Assembly (NCBI GenBank): GCA_023424865.1
Contig: JAFADM010000288.1
Span: 1 to 18,639 of the forward strand
Source: Bacillota bacterium
GTDB taxonomy: Bacteria > Bacillota_A > Clostridia > DSM-8532
Direction of reading: 5' to 3'
DNA: 18,639 bases
In this document: piece after piece, positions 7,427-14,457 of the stretch
How positions within the stretch are numbered: the first letter of the stretch is position 1
Layout of the letters: each line of letters begins with the position of its first letter
Made by a program: the position numbers and the translations under genes
Notes under the pieces: generated by a model
The model's database searches: none
Seen by the model: the letters and a program-made list of their open reading frames with translations, nothing else
Told to the model about the DNA's origin: nothing

Positions 7427-7455
7427 TTGACTGTGTCAAATACTTGACCTATAAT
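7427..7455 (+). promoter_or_regulatory. Strong sigma-70-type promoter of the MarR-GNAT gene
   Basis: TTGACT (7427-7432), a 17-bp spacer and a perfect TATAAT (7450-7455) form the best promoter in the window. The leader is about 40 bases, ending in AGGGAGGG (7487-7494) and a GTG start at 7503. The -35 and the spacer are overlaid by inverted TTGAC/GTCAA half-sites. Confidence 0.75.
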
Positions 7456-7473
7456 AGGCGTAAAGCCTGTCAA
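7427..7473. promoter_or_regulatory. Multi-half-site operator overlapping the MarR-GNAT promoter
   Basis: TTGAC (7427-7431), GTCAA (7435-7439), TTGAC (7444-7448) and GTCAA (7469-7473) alternate in orientation. The first three form two overlapping palindromes, TTGAC-TGT-GTCAA and GTCAA-ATAC-TTGAC, covering the -35 and spacer. MarR proteins commonly repress themselves through palindromes of this kind, so autorepression by the adjacent MarR-GNAT protein is the natural inference. Confidence 0.6.
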
Positions 7474-7502
7474 AGCGGGATAAACAGGGAGGGAAGACCA
7501 CT

Positions 7503-8432
7503 GTGGAAGAAGAACTGACGGCACGGATAGGAGCTATTCGCCGGTTTAACCGGTTTTATACCAATGTGCTTGGCCTTTTGGACAGGTACATGCATAACAG
7601 CAGCTTTTCATTTTCTGAAATCCGTATCCTTTACGAAATCGGGCAGACCAGCGGGTGTACCGCAAAGGACCTTATCCGGGGCATAAAAATTGACCCCGGT
7701 TATTTAAGCCGTATTCTTTCGAGATTTGAAACCAAGGGTCTTCTTCACCGTACAAAATCCGGGGAGGATGGACGTCTTTACTATCTTTCCCTTACGGATA
7801 AAGGCAGGGAAAAGCTCGATGAGCTCAACGAGCACTCCAACTCCCAGTTGGCTCAAATGCTTAAAAACAGCACACCGGAGGAACAGGAGAAACTGGTGGA
7901 GGGAATGGCCTTTATTGAGGCGGTGCTCTCAGGCAATAAACGGCCTGAAGAAAAAATCGGCCTGCGTACCGGCCTGAGGCCGGGGGATGCAGGTGAAATT
8001 ATCGCGCTCCACGGACGCCTGTACAGTGAAGAGCTGGGCTATAACCATGAATTTGAAGGCTATGTCTGCAAGACCTTATACTCCTTTTTTGAACGCTATA
8101 ATCCCCAAAAGGATCAATTCTGGTTTGCGCAGGCCGGTGGAAAAATCGTTGGGACCATTGCCGTTGTGGCGCATTCAGATGAAAGGGCTCAGCTGCGCTG
8201 GTTTATTTTAGACCCTGCCATAAGAGGGCGGGGCCTTGGAAAGCTGTTACTTTCAAAAGCCCTGGATTATTGCCGTGAGAAGAAATTTACAACGGTGTTC
8301 CTGGATACGACGGAGGATCAGAAAACCGCTATTCTCATGTACACCCGAGCCGGCTTTAAAATAATGGAGGAAAAGAGCGGGGTTCTTTGGGGAAAAAGGC
8401 TTGTGGAACAGAGCTATGAACTAAAGCTTTAA
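7503..8432 (+). CDS. Fusion of MarR-family regulator and GNAT acetyltransferase
   Basis: This is a 309-residue two-domain protein. Residues about 10-142 are a MarR winged helix, with a DNA-recognition stretch around IDPGYLSRILSRFETKGLL and a wing at SGEDGRLYYLSLTDKG. Residues about 153-305 are a GNAT N-acetyltransferase with the acetyl-CoA loop RGRGLGKLLL (241-250) and a C-terminal LMYTRAGFK segment. The start is GTG at 7503 with AGGGAGGG 8 bases upstream. Such fusions are widespread, but the substrate of the acetyltransferase half is usually unknown; it may acetylate the ligand sensed by the MarR half or act on a protein. A strong promoter covered by paired TTGAC half-sites suggests autoregulation, and the divergent esterase could share control. 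It is not known from the sequence whether the aminotransferase downstream (144-base gap) is co-transcribed. Confidence 0.92.
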   Translation: MEEELTARIGAIRRFNRFYTNVLGLLDRYMHNSSFSFSEIRILYEIGQTSGCTAKDLIRGIKIDPGYLSRILSRFETKGLLHRTKSGEDGRLYYLSLTDKGREKLDELNEHSNSQLAQMLKNSTPEEQEKLVEGMAFIEAVLSGNKRPEEKIGLRTGLRPGDAGEIIALHGRLYSEELGYNHEFEGYVCKTLYSFFERYNPQKDQFWFAQAGGKIVGTIAVVAHSDERAQLRWFILDPAIRGRGLGKLLLSKALDYCREKKFTTVFLDTTEDQKTAILMYTRAGFKIMEEKSGVLWGKRLVEQSYELKL

Positions 8433-8442
8433 CCGGCAGTCT

Positions 8443-8456
8443 TTTGCGTAAGCAAA
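8443..8456 (+). other. Small hairpin after the MarR-GNAT gene
   Basis: TTTGC-GTAA-GCAAA forms a perfect 5-bp stem with a GNRA-type tetraloop, 11 bases after the stop codon, flanked by CCG and CGG that could extend it. No T-run follows, so it is at most a processing or stability element. The remainder of the 144-base gap holds an inverted repeat, TGCCCT (8482-8487) / AGGGCA (8511-8516), and the tandem repeat at 8518-8543. Confidence 0.35.
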
Positions 8457-8517
8457 TCGGCCTGGATAGGATGGGGTTCGATGCCCTGAGCTTTTGATTT
8501 AGTGGGCCATAGGGCAC

Positions 8518-8543
8518 AATGATATTAAATAATGATATTAAAT
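8518..8543 (+). repeat. Perfect 13-bp tandem repeat before the aminotransferase
   Basis: AATGATATTAAAT occurs twice without a gap (8518-8530 and 8531-8543). The second copy contains an ATG at 8532 that is in frame with the aminotransferase but has no ribosome site. The repeat is A/T-rich and lies where a promoter would be expected, 33 bases before the preferred start. Confidence 0.85.
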
Positions 8544-8576
8544 AAAGTTAATGCAATAAACGGAAAGGTGATTGAA

Positions 8577-9497
8577 ATGAGTGAGAGTTATGTCTTTTAT
8601 CAGGGTGAAATTGTAGAGGAGAAAAAGGTGAGCATCAGCATTCGGTGCAAGGCCTTTAATTACGGGTTGGGCTGCTTTGAGGGCATCAGGGCTTATTGGG
8701 ATGAGGAGAAGCAGGAGCTGTACGGCTTTCGCCTGATGGAGCACTATGAAAGGCTTCTCCAGTCCTGTAAAACCCTTCACATGACCATCCCCTATACTCC
8801 GGAGGAGCTGTGCCGCCATACCGTGGAGCTTCTTAAAAAGAATCAGTTTAAGACCACCGTCTATATAAGGCCGGTTGTTTACAAGGGCTCTGAGGAAATT
8901 TATCCGACCCTCTTGGATGACGATAACCGTATACTCATTTACTGTCAGCCCATGGGCAAGTTTTCGGGCAAGGAATCCTTTCGGGCGGCCATTTCTTCCT
9001 GGCGGAGAATTGCCGATACCATGCTTCCTCCCAGAACCAAAGCCACGGCCGCGTATCTGAATTCGGGACTGGCTTCCCTTGAAGCACTGCAAAACGGGTT
9101 TGACGAGGCCATTTTTCTAACCGATGCAGGCTATGTCTGTGAAGGGCCTGGAGAAAACATCTTCATGGTAAAAAAAGGAAAGCTTATTACGCCTTCGCCA
9201 TCCGATGACATTCTTGAGGGAATTACCCGGGATACGGTTATGACCCTGGCCAGAGAGGAATTGGGCATGGAAGTGATAGAAAGAAGCATTCGCCGCTCGG
9301 AGCTTTACAGTGCCGACGAGGTGTTTTTCAGCGGTACGGCCATGGAAGTGACGCCTGTTGTGGAAATTGACCGCAGGGCCATTGGAACAGGCAAGCCCGG
9401 TGAGATCTGTAAAAACATTAAGGATTTGTTTTTCGGTCTTACCACGGGAAATAACAAAAAATATGCCCATTTCTGCACTCCTGTTTATAAGGGTTAA
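8577..9497 (+). CDS. ilvE: Branched-chain amino acid aminotransferase (class IV PLP enzyme)
   Basis: The fold-type IV aminotransferase is 306 residues from the ATG at 8577, the normal IlvE length. The catalytic lysine is Lys155 in RTKATAAYLNSGLA. FEGIRAY (34-40), the cofactor segment CEGPGENIF (188-196) and SGTAMEVTP (252-260) match the family. It transfers amino groups between glutamate and Val/Leu/Ile and their keto acids in the cytoplasm. An in-frame ATG at 8532 would add 15 residues, but it lies in a tandem repeat without a ribosome site, whereas AAGGTG precedes 8577 at proper distance. One small oddity: Pro191 replaces the Ser/Thr usual in the EGSGENIF motif. A D-amino-acid or other class IV aminotransferase is less likely but not excluded. 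The reductase gene follows after 39 bases. Confidence 0.88.
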   Translation: MSESYVFYQGEIVEEKKVSISIRCKAFNYGLGCFEGIRAYWDEEKQELYGFRLMEHYERLLQSCKTLHMTIPYTPEELCRHTVELLKKNQFKTTVYIRPVVYKGSEEIYPTLLDDDNRILIYCQPMGKFSGKESFRAAISSWRRIADTMLPPRTKATAAYLNSGLASLEALQNGFDEAIFLTDAGYVCEGPGENIFMVKKGKLITPSPSDDILEGITRDTVMTLAREELGMEVIERSIRRSELYSADEVFFSGTAMEVTPVVEIDRRAIGTGKPGEICKNIKDLFFGLTTGNNKKYAHFCTPVYKG

Positions 9498-9536
9498 GAC
9501 AAAAGTATTGCTGGGTTTCATCTGGAGGGAAAGAGC

Positions 9537-10451
9537 TTGAACTACTTGATTATTGGCGCGGGGGGAATAGGCGGCTGTCTTGGTGCTTATATGGCTGCGG
9601 CAGGCCTGGATGTGGCCTTTGTTGCCAGAGGCGGACAGCAGAAGGCTTTAAGGGAAAAGGGGATTACCGTCCGGCTGCCGGCTGGAGAGCTTATTGAGTC
9701 GGGACCGGTTGAGGCTTTTGACAGCGATGAGGTGAAAAAGAAATACGATGTTATTCTGGTTTGCGTCAAGGGTTATTCTCTGGACAGCATCGTGCCTGCT
9801 ATCCGCGCAGCCGCGCATGAAAAGTCGGTTGTGATACCCATTTTAAACGCCTTAAATGCAGGAGCCCGGCTTCGGGCCGCCTTAACCGGCTTATGCGTGC
9901 TGGGAGGGTGCGTGTATTTAAGTGCGTATGTCTCTGCTCCCGGTGAAATTATTCAGTGCAGCAGCATGGTTCGCATTGTGTTCGGTAAGGAGGAGGGGCT
10001 TCCTCCTCCACCGGGACTTCTTGAGGCTTTGTGTAAGGAGCTGGAAAGCGCAGGTATCGACGGCATTCATTCAAAATCGGTACGCAGGGATATATTCAAA
10101 AAGTTTGCCTTCACCTCCGCCTTTGTGGGGGTTGCCGCCCGTTATGACTTAAATGCCGGATCTCTCAGAGAAAATCAAAACTATCGCTCTCTTTATATTG
10201 AATTTCTGGCTGAGCTTGAAAAGATAGGAAGAGCTATGGGGATTGATCCGGGTTCGGATTTTATCGGGGAAAACCTGCGGATACTCCATACTCTTTTGCC
10301 CGAAACCACAGCGTCCATGCAAAAGGATATAAAAGCTGGCAAGCTCTCCGAGATGGACGAGCTTCTGTTTGATGTGGACCGGCTTGCCGTGGCTTTAAAG
10401 GTGGAAGCACCCCAATACCGACGTGCGGCTCAATATTTCCGGTCCCTTTAA
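9537..10451 (+). CDS. Ketopantoate reductase family protein (2-dehydropantoate 2-reductase-like)
   Basis: This 304-residue NADPH-dependent reductase has the ApbA/PanE layout. The Rossmann start is LIIGAGGIGG (GxGxxG at 7-12), LVCVKGY (74-80) carries the conserved lysine, and the all-helical C-terminal domain ends in SMQKDIKAGKLSEMDEL (260-276). The start is TTG at 9537, supported by GGAGGGA 7 bases upstream. PanE reduces ketopantoate to pantoate for CoA synthesis. In the usual active-site helix, Lys is followed by a conserved Asn; here the stretch reads FKKFAFTSAFVG, without that Asn, so the true substrate may be another 2-keto acid. It follows the aminotransferase at 39 bases, probably in one transcript; the two enzymes lie on neighbouring steps around 2-ketoisovalerate. 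Confidence 0.87.
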   Translation: MNYLIIGAGGIGGCLGAYMAAAGLDVAFVARGGQQKALREKGITVRLPAGELIESGPVEAFDSDEVKKKYDVILVCVKGYSLDSIVPAIRAAAHEKSVVIPILNALNAGARLRAALTGLCVLGGCVYLSAYVSAPGEIIQCSSMVRIVFGKEEGLPPPPGLLEALCKELESAGIDGIHSKSVRRDIFKKFAFTSAFVGVAARYDLNAGSLRENQNYRSLYIEFLAELEKIGRAMGIDPGSDFIGENLRILHTLLPETTASMQKDIKAGKLSEMDELLFDVDRLAVALKVEAPQYRRAAQYFRSL

Positions 10452-10478
10452 AATGTCCGGACTTTTGTTGTCAACAGC

Positions 10479-10518
10479 GGCCTAAGCTTTTTAACTCGTT
10501 TTGCTCAAGGCCTGTTTT
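10479..10518 (+). terminator. Possible terminator after the reductase gene
   Basis: GGCCTAAGC (10479-10487) pairs imperfectly with GCTCAAGGCC (10503-10512) around a T-rich loop, followed by TGTTTT. A second small palindrome, GTCCGGAC, lies just after the reductase stop near 10455. The stem is imperfect, so confidence is modest. Confidence 0.35.
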
Positions 10519-10591
10519 CACTCTTTGCACCTCATTTTAAAAAGAGATCCAGGGGCTGTTTCACTTTTTGCGAAACTTTGAAGAAAGTGAA
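10512..10591 (+). promoter_or_regulatory. Repeated operator-like boxes upstream of the ABC importer operon
   Basis: CTGTTTTCACTCTTTGC (10512-10528) recurs as CTGTTTCACTTTTTGC (10556-10571), with TTTCAC cores 43 bp apart, about four helix turns. The second copy also forms an inverted repeat, TTCACTTT (10560-10567) with AAAGTGAA (10584-10591), which ends just before the -35 region. These are candidate binding sites for the AraC-type regulator encoded at 14458-16803. Confidence 0.5.
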
Positions 10592-10593
10592 TA

Positions 10594-10622
10594 TAGTCCT
10601 TTTTTTATGCCTCCATTACAAT
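10594..10622 (+). promoter_or_regulatory. Predicted promoter of the ABC importer operon
   Basis: TACAAT (10617-10622) is a good -10, with the poor -35 TAGTCC (10594-10599) 17 bp upstream. The leader to the TTG start is about 90 bases. A weak -35 beneath upstream repeats fits an activator-dependent promoter, as at 1794-1850. Confidence 0.4.
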
Positions 10623-10719
10623 AAAGCATGTCGAAACCACACCATGAAACGCTCTGCAAGACAAAAGGAACGGTAATCCCTTACCGGACCCCAAGCAATT
10701 GAAAAGGAAGTGATAACCT

Positions 10720-11670
10720 TTGTCCGACATCACGGCAAAAAACAAACTACCAGTTACAGAAAAAAGAAAATTCACAAAGCTAAAGCGGTTTATGCCCCTG
10801 TACCTTATTTTTCTGCCTGTACTGATTTACTATGTGATCTTTGCATATGCACCCATGGGCGGAATTATCATCGCTTTTAAGGATTATACCTTCAGAGGAG
10901 GGATCTTCGGGAGCGACTGGGCAGGCTTTAAACACTTCGAACGTTTCTTAACCAACGGGGATTTCTGGCTTGTCCTTAAAAACACTGTGGTTTTGGCAGG
11001 ATTGCGAATCCTTATAGGTTTTCCTGCACCCATTATCTTTGCCCTGATGCTGAACGAGCTTCGGTATACACGATTTAAAAGGGTTATTCAAACGATATCT
11101 TATCTGCCCCACTTTATATCATGGGTGGTGGTATACGGACTTATCTATAATTTCTTTTCCACCAGCGGCTTTATCAATAAGGCCATGGGACTGTTCGGAA
11201 TCGATTCCGCAATAAACTTTCTGGGGCTGCCTCAGTATTTCAGACCCTTATTTGTAGGCAGCGCCATCTGGAAGGAAATGGGATGGGGAGCCATCGTTTA
11301 TCTTGCAGCCCTGGCATCTGTTGACGCGGAGCTTTATGAAGCTGCCATGATTGACGGGGCAAACCGCCTCAAGCAGCTTTGGCATATTACACTTCCAGGT
11401 ATACGGAATGTTATCAGCATTATGTTCGTACTGGCAATGGGCGGCCTCTTAAGCGTCAGCTTTGAGCAGGTACTTGTAATGATAAATCCGACGGTCTCCT
11501 CCGTAGCCGAAGTCATTGACTACTATATCTACCGAATGGGCTTGCTTCAAGCGAATAATTTCAGCTATGCCACAGCTGTAGGCCTGTTCCGTTCAATAAT
11601 AGCCTTGATTCTGGTGCTTGTAACCAACTGGGGCGCACGTAAAATGGGTGAGGAGGGAGCCATATGGTAA
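10720..11670 (+). CDS. ABC sugar transporter permease, LplB/YtcP-partner type
   Basis: This 316-residue inner-membrane permease of the binding-protein-dependent type has about six membrane segments. The first follows a charged N-terminus (about 27-45, reading PLYLIFLPVLIYYVIFAY). APMGGIIIAFKDY is characteristic of the LplB group. The cytoplasmic EAA loop that contacts the ATPase is YEAAMIDGANRLKQLWHITLP (206-226). The start is TTG at 10720 with AAGGAAGTG upstream; no ATG is suitably placed. It overlaps the next permease by 7 bases, so the two are translationally coupled. No ATP-binding subunit is encoded in the window. Importers of this family often use a shared MsmX-type ATPase, which may apply here. 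An oligosaccharide substrate is inferred from family and context. Confidence 0.95.
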   Translation: MSDITAKNKLPVTEKRKFTKLKRFMPLYLIFLPVLIYYVIFAYAPMGGIIIAFKDYTFRGGIFGSDWAGFKHFERFLTNGDFWLVLKNTVVLAGLRILIGFPAPIIFALMLNELRYTRFKRVIQTISYLPHFISWVVVYGLIYNFFSTSGFINKAMGLFGIDSAINFLGLPQYFRPLFVGSAIWKEMGWGAIVYLAALASVDAELYEAAMIDGANRLKQLWHITLPGIRNVISIMFVLAMGGLLSVSFEQVLVMINPTVSSVAEVIDYYIYRMGLLQANNFSYATAVGLFRSIIALILVLVTNWGARKMGEEGAIW

Positions 11671-12539
11671 AAATAAAGCAATCCGCACGCTTAAAACCGG
11701 GTGTGCCGGATATGGTTCTCGCAGTGGTTATGACCTTCATCGGAATTGCTACTCTGTACCCTATGCTGAACCTGTTGTTTATCTCACTTTCCAGCACGGC
11801 TGAGGTAGCTAAAAGAGGAAGCTTTATGTTTTATCCCATGGGCTTCAATTTTGACAGCTATACCTATGCCCTTAATTACTCGGGCTTGGACACTGCCTTT
11901 GTAAATACTATTTTCATAACGATTGTTGGCACATTAATAAATCTCATTCTCACTTCGGCAGGCGCTTATGTGCTTTCGGAGAAGGAATTGCCGGGAAGAA
12001 ACTTTCTTATGTGGATTGTGCTTGTTACCATGTTCTTTGGAGGCGGACTTATTCCTTCCTATATGGTAAACCGGAGGCTCGGTCTTGTGGATTCACTCTG
12101 GGCGCTGATGCTGCCAGGCGCCATAAGTACCTTCAACCTCATTTTACAGCGAAATTTCTTTCAGAGTATCCCCTTGAGTCTTAAGGAAGCGGCGCGAATT
12201 GACGGGGCGTCGGAGCTACGGATTCTTATAAGAATTATGCTTCCCCTGTCCATGCCTATCATCGCAACCCTGGCGCTGTTTTATGGTGTAGGTCATTGGA
12301 ATGAGTTCAGCAACGCGATAATTTATATAAATTCAACTCAAAAATACCCGCTGCAGGTGGTTATACGAAGTATGTACAACGTTGCCATCAGCGAGAGTGC
12401 GGGGGAATCCCTGGCTCCGCCGGTGCAGGGTGTACGCTGTGCCACAGTCATACTGGCAACCGTTCCCATCGTTATGGTTTATCCTTTCTTGCAGCGATTC
12501 TTTGTTAAAGGTGTTATGGTTGGTTCCCTAAAAGGTTAG
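11664..12539 (+). CDS. ABC sugar transporter permease, YtcP/LplC type
   Basis: The second permease subunit (291 residues) starts at an ATG overlapping the first gene's end by 7 bases, with an ideal AGGAGG 7 bases upstream. The N-terminal segment MVLAVVMTFIGIATLYPMLN begins the membrane domain. FFGGGLIPSYMV (124-135) is a strong YtcP/LplC signature, and the EAA loop reads LKEAARIDGASELRI (173-187) followed by MLPLSMPII. The C-terminus FVKGVMVGSLKG is typical. It forms the channel with the first permease, and the receptor gene follows after 27 bases. Confidence 0.95.
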   Translation: MVKIKQSARLKPGVPDMVLAVVMTFIGIATLYPMLNLLFISLSSTAEVAKRGSFMFYPMGFNFDSYTYALNYSGLDTAFVNTIFITIVGTLINLILTSAGAYVLSEKELPGRNFLMWIVLVTMFFGGGLIPSYMVNRRLGLVDSLWALMLPGAISTFNLILQRNFFQSIPLSLKEAARIDGASELRILIRIMLPLSMPIIATLALFYGVGHWNEFSNAIIYINSTQKYPLQVVIRSMYNVAISESAGESLAPPVQGVRCATVILATVPIVMVYPFLQRFFVKGVMVGSLKG

Positions 12540-12566
12540 AATATAATTATAAAAGGAGAATGATCT

Positions 12567-14192
12567 ATGAAAGAAATGGTCGCAAAAAAGCTTAGAAAGC
12601 TTGCCCCCGCTTTCATGGCAATGCTGTTGTCGGCATCCATGATAGCCGGTTGCGGACAGAGCAGCCCGAATACCAATGCGCCTACGGTAACCCCTTCCGC
12701 TTCAACAGGGTCTTCGGCAACGCCGACGCCTGCTGCCGAGCCTGTAGCCCTGTCCATAATGCTTCCTGATCTGGGCCGTGTGCTGAAGACCGGTGCGGAC
12801 AATCCTCCTCTTCAGGCCCTTGAAGCAGCAACCAATACCAAGCTGGAGCTAACCCTTGTACCTCAGGCTGAATATGGCAATAAAATCAATGTTATTGCCA
12901 GCTCAGGCGACTTTGCCGATATAGTACGGCTTAACGGCTTCACCTATCAGGATTATGTCAATCAGGGCCTGTTCCTTGAAATAGGTGATTTAATTGAGCA
13001 GTACGGCCCCAACCTGAAGGCCACTGTGAGCCAGAAGGCATGGGATTATACTCTTTTTGAGGGAGAGCGCTACTGCATTCCCTACGAAAATGTCCAGGGC
13101 AAATTTATAACCATACTTCGCCAGGACTGGCTCAATAATCTGGGGCTGTCCGTTCCTTCCACACTGGAAGAGTACAGAAATATTCTGGTTCAATTTACGA
13201 ACAACGATCCCGACCAGAACGGCAAAAAGGACACCTATGGCCTTGGCCCCAATGCCGGCTGGAGCGACACCTATTTCTCGCCTGAATTTGACGTCATTCT
13301 CGGAGCCTTCGGCATTATGCAAAGCCAATCCTATGAAAAGGACGGCAAAGTCTACAATGCCATGATTTCCGATGAGTACCGTGCCGCAACGGAATATATC
13401 CGCGACCTGTGGAAGGACGGGCTCATTGATCCCGAAATGTTTACTGCAAAAGCAGATCAGGCCCGCGAAAATTTAACTCAGGGTAAATCCGGTACAACAA
13501 CCGGCTGGTGGTCAACCGCACCTCAGACTCTGGTTAATCAAAACGGCATGGGAATGGATCAATGGGTACCTGTAGACGCAGCGCTTACCGGTCCCAGTGG
13601 CGCCAGCGGCTATCAAGCAAGCGGACTTATTAACGCAACAGTTCTTCTTTCCACCAACTGTGAAAACCCTGAGGCTGCAATATCCTTCCTGGATTACCTT
13701 GCAACGGATGAGGGATGGCTGTTAACCGGAAAAGGAATAGAAGGTGAATACTGGACAAAAAATACAGCAGTTGATTTTGGCGGAGCTTTGACCGAACTTG
13801 GTGAGAAAGCCTACTCCGACAAATGGCTGGATCCTCTTTCTCAGATGATCAGCCGCCAGGATCTTGTAGCTAAATGGGGTGCTAACGCAACAGACGAAAC
13901 CACCGTTTACAACAACATATACATTAATGGCGCAGCAAATAAAAAGATGTACACCGATTTCTTCTACGGTGTTCCCGCATCTACTGAAAGCCAGACCTAC
14001 GGCGCTGACCTTGCCAAATACCAGATTATCTCCTTTATTGAATTTGTTACCGGTGCCAAGGAGCTCAACGATGCCAACTGGAACACCTATGTGGACACCT
14101 GGAAGAATACCAAGAGCGGCCTGAAAATTATGGAGGCCAGTCTTAAAAATTACAATTCCCTTTACGGAACAAGCTTTACCCTCGGTTACTAA
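12567..14192 (+). CDS. ABC transporter extracellular solute-binding lipoprotein
   Basis: The 541-residue family 1-type receptor has a lipoprotein signal, MKEMVAKKLRKLAPAFM then a hydrophobic run, with lipobox IAGC and acylated Cys29. A Ser/Thr/Pro linker with TPTP (about 31-58) spaces the receptor from the membrane. The body contains GKFITILRQDWLNNLGL and DPDQNGKKDTYGL (about 213-225), the latter an EF-hand-like calcium loop often seen in these receptors. NPEAAISFLDYLATDEGW is the usual late motif. AGGAG lies 8 bases before the ATG. It is the third gene of the importer operon and should present the ligand to the permeases at 10720-12539. The gene for a regulator follows, and a beta-mannosidase lies further on, so a manno-oligosaccharide ligand is possible but unproven. 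Confidence 0.95.
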   Translation: MKEMVAKKLRKLAPAFMAMLLSASMIAGCGQSSPNTNAPTVTPSASTGSSATPTPAAEPVALSIMLPDLGRVLKTGADNPPLQALEAATNTKLELTLVPQAEYGNKINVIASSGDFADIVRLNGFTYQDYVNQGLFLEIGDLIEQYGPNLKATVSQKAWDYTLFEGERYCIPYENVQGKFITILRQDWLNNLGLSVPSTLEEYRNILVQFTNNDPDQNGKKDTYGLGPNAGWSDTYFSPEFDVILGAFGIMQSQSYEKDGKVYNAMISDEYRAATEYIRDLWKDGLIDPEMFTAKADQARENLTQGKSGTTTGWWSTAPQTLVNQNGMGMDQWVPVDAALTGPSGASGYQASGLINATVLLSTNCENPEAAISFLDYLATDEGWLLTGKGIEGEYWTKNTAVDFGGALTELGEKAYSDKWLDPLSQMISRQDLVAKWGANATDETTVYNNIYINGAANKKMYTDFFYGVPASTESQTYGADLAKYQIISFIEFVTGAKELNDANWNTYVDTWKNTKSGLKIMEASLKNYNSLYGTSFTLGY

Positions 14193-14195
14193 TCC

Positions 14196-14229
14196 GGAGG
14201 AGCTGTCCGATTTACGGACTTGCGGCTCC
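14196..14229 (+). terminator. Hairpin just after the receptor gene, terminator or attenuator
   Basis: GTCCG (14205-14209), loop ATTTA and CGGAC (14215-14219) form the core. GGAG (14196-14199) and CTCC (14226-14229) add an outer stem with small internal mismatches. It begins 3 bases after the stop codon. No T-run follows, so it may reduce read-through into the regulator gene or protect the transcript's 3' end rather than fully terminate. Confidence 0.4.
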
Positions 14230-14240
14230 TGTGGTATAGT
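14211..14240 (+). promoter_or_regulatory. Candidate separate promoter for the second regulator
   Basis: TTTACG (14211-14216) and TATAGT (14235-14240) are 18 bp apart. The match is fair only, and the -35 lies within the preceding hairpin. If real, it would let the regulator be made at a basal level when the importer operon is off. Confidence 0.25.
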
Positions 14241-14304
14241 ACCTTATAGCAGATAAGCGTCAATAAAAACAAGTTATTTCATCGCCGCTTCTTTCAATTG
14301 GGTT

Positions 14305-14322
14305 GCGGGCAAGGCCCGCTTT
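14305..14322 (+). terminator. GC hairpin with a short T-run
   Basis: GCGGGC (14305-14310), loop AAG and GCCCGC (14314-14319) form a perfect 6-bp stem followed by TTTAG. Only three Ts follow, so termination would be weak. The element closely matches the one at 6220-6239. Confidence 0.4.
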
Positions 14323-14365
14323 AGTGAGTGTGCTGAATTAGCTTAAGTGCAAACAAATCATAAAT

Positions 14366-14428
14366 CGGAACGGAAATCGGACTGTTGTCGCATCATGCGA
14401 AAGACAGCCCGATTTCCGGCGTGTTCCG
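14366..14428 (+). promoter_or_regulatory. Long hairpin in the leader of the second regulator gene
   Basis: CGGAAATCGG (14371-14380) pairs with CCGATTTCCG (14409-14418), CTGT (14382-14385) with ACAG (14404-14407), and TCGCAT (14388-14393) with ATGCGA (14395-14400). An outer CGGAA (14366-14370) can pair with TTCCG (14424-14428). The same TTCCG can instead pair with CGGAA at 14435-14439, which overlaps the AAAGGA ribosome site (14438-14443). The base-pairing is visible in the sequence; a regulatory switch is inference. Confidence 0.55.
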
Positions 14429-14457
14429 GGATATCGGAAAGGACAGCGATCAGAGCT

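Noticed and set aside
8474..8487. GGGGTTCGATGCCC resembles the T-arm of a tRNA
   Set aside because: No acceptor, D or anticodon arms can be drawn around it, and no CCA end.
8538..9092. 184-residue open frame on the minus strand
   Set aside because: Antisense to the aminotransferase; the composition is shadow-like.
14347..14457. N-terminal extension of the second regulator starting at GTG
   Set aside because: The GTG directly follows an in-frame stop, has no ribosome site, and the stretch folds into a long hairpin; the extension looks unlike the short N-termini of such regulators.
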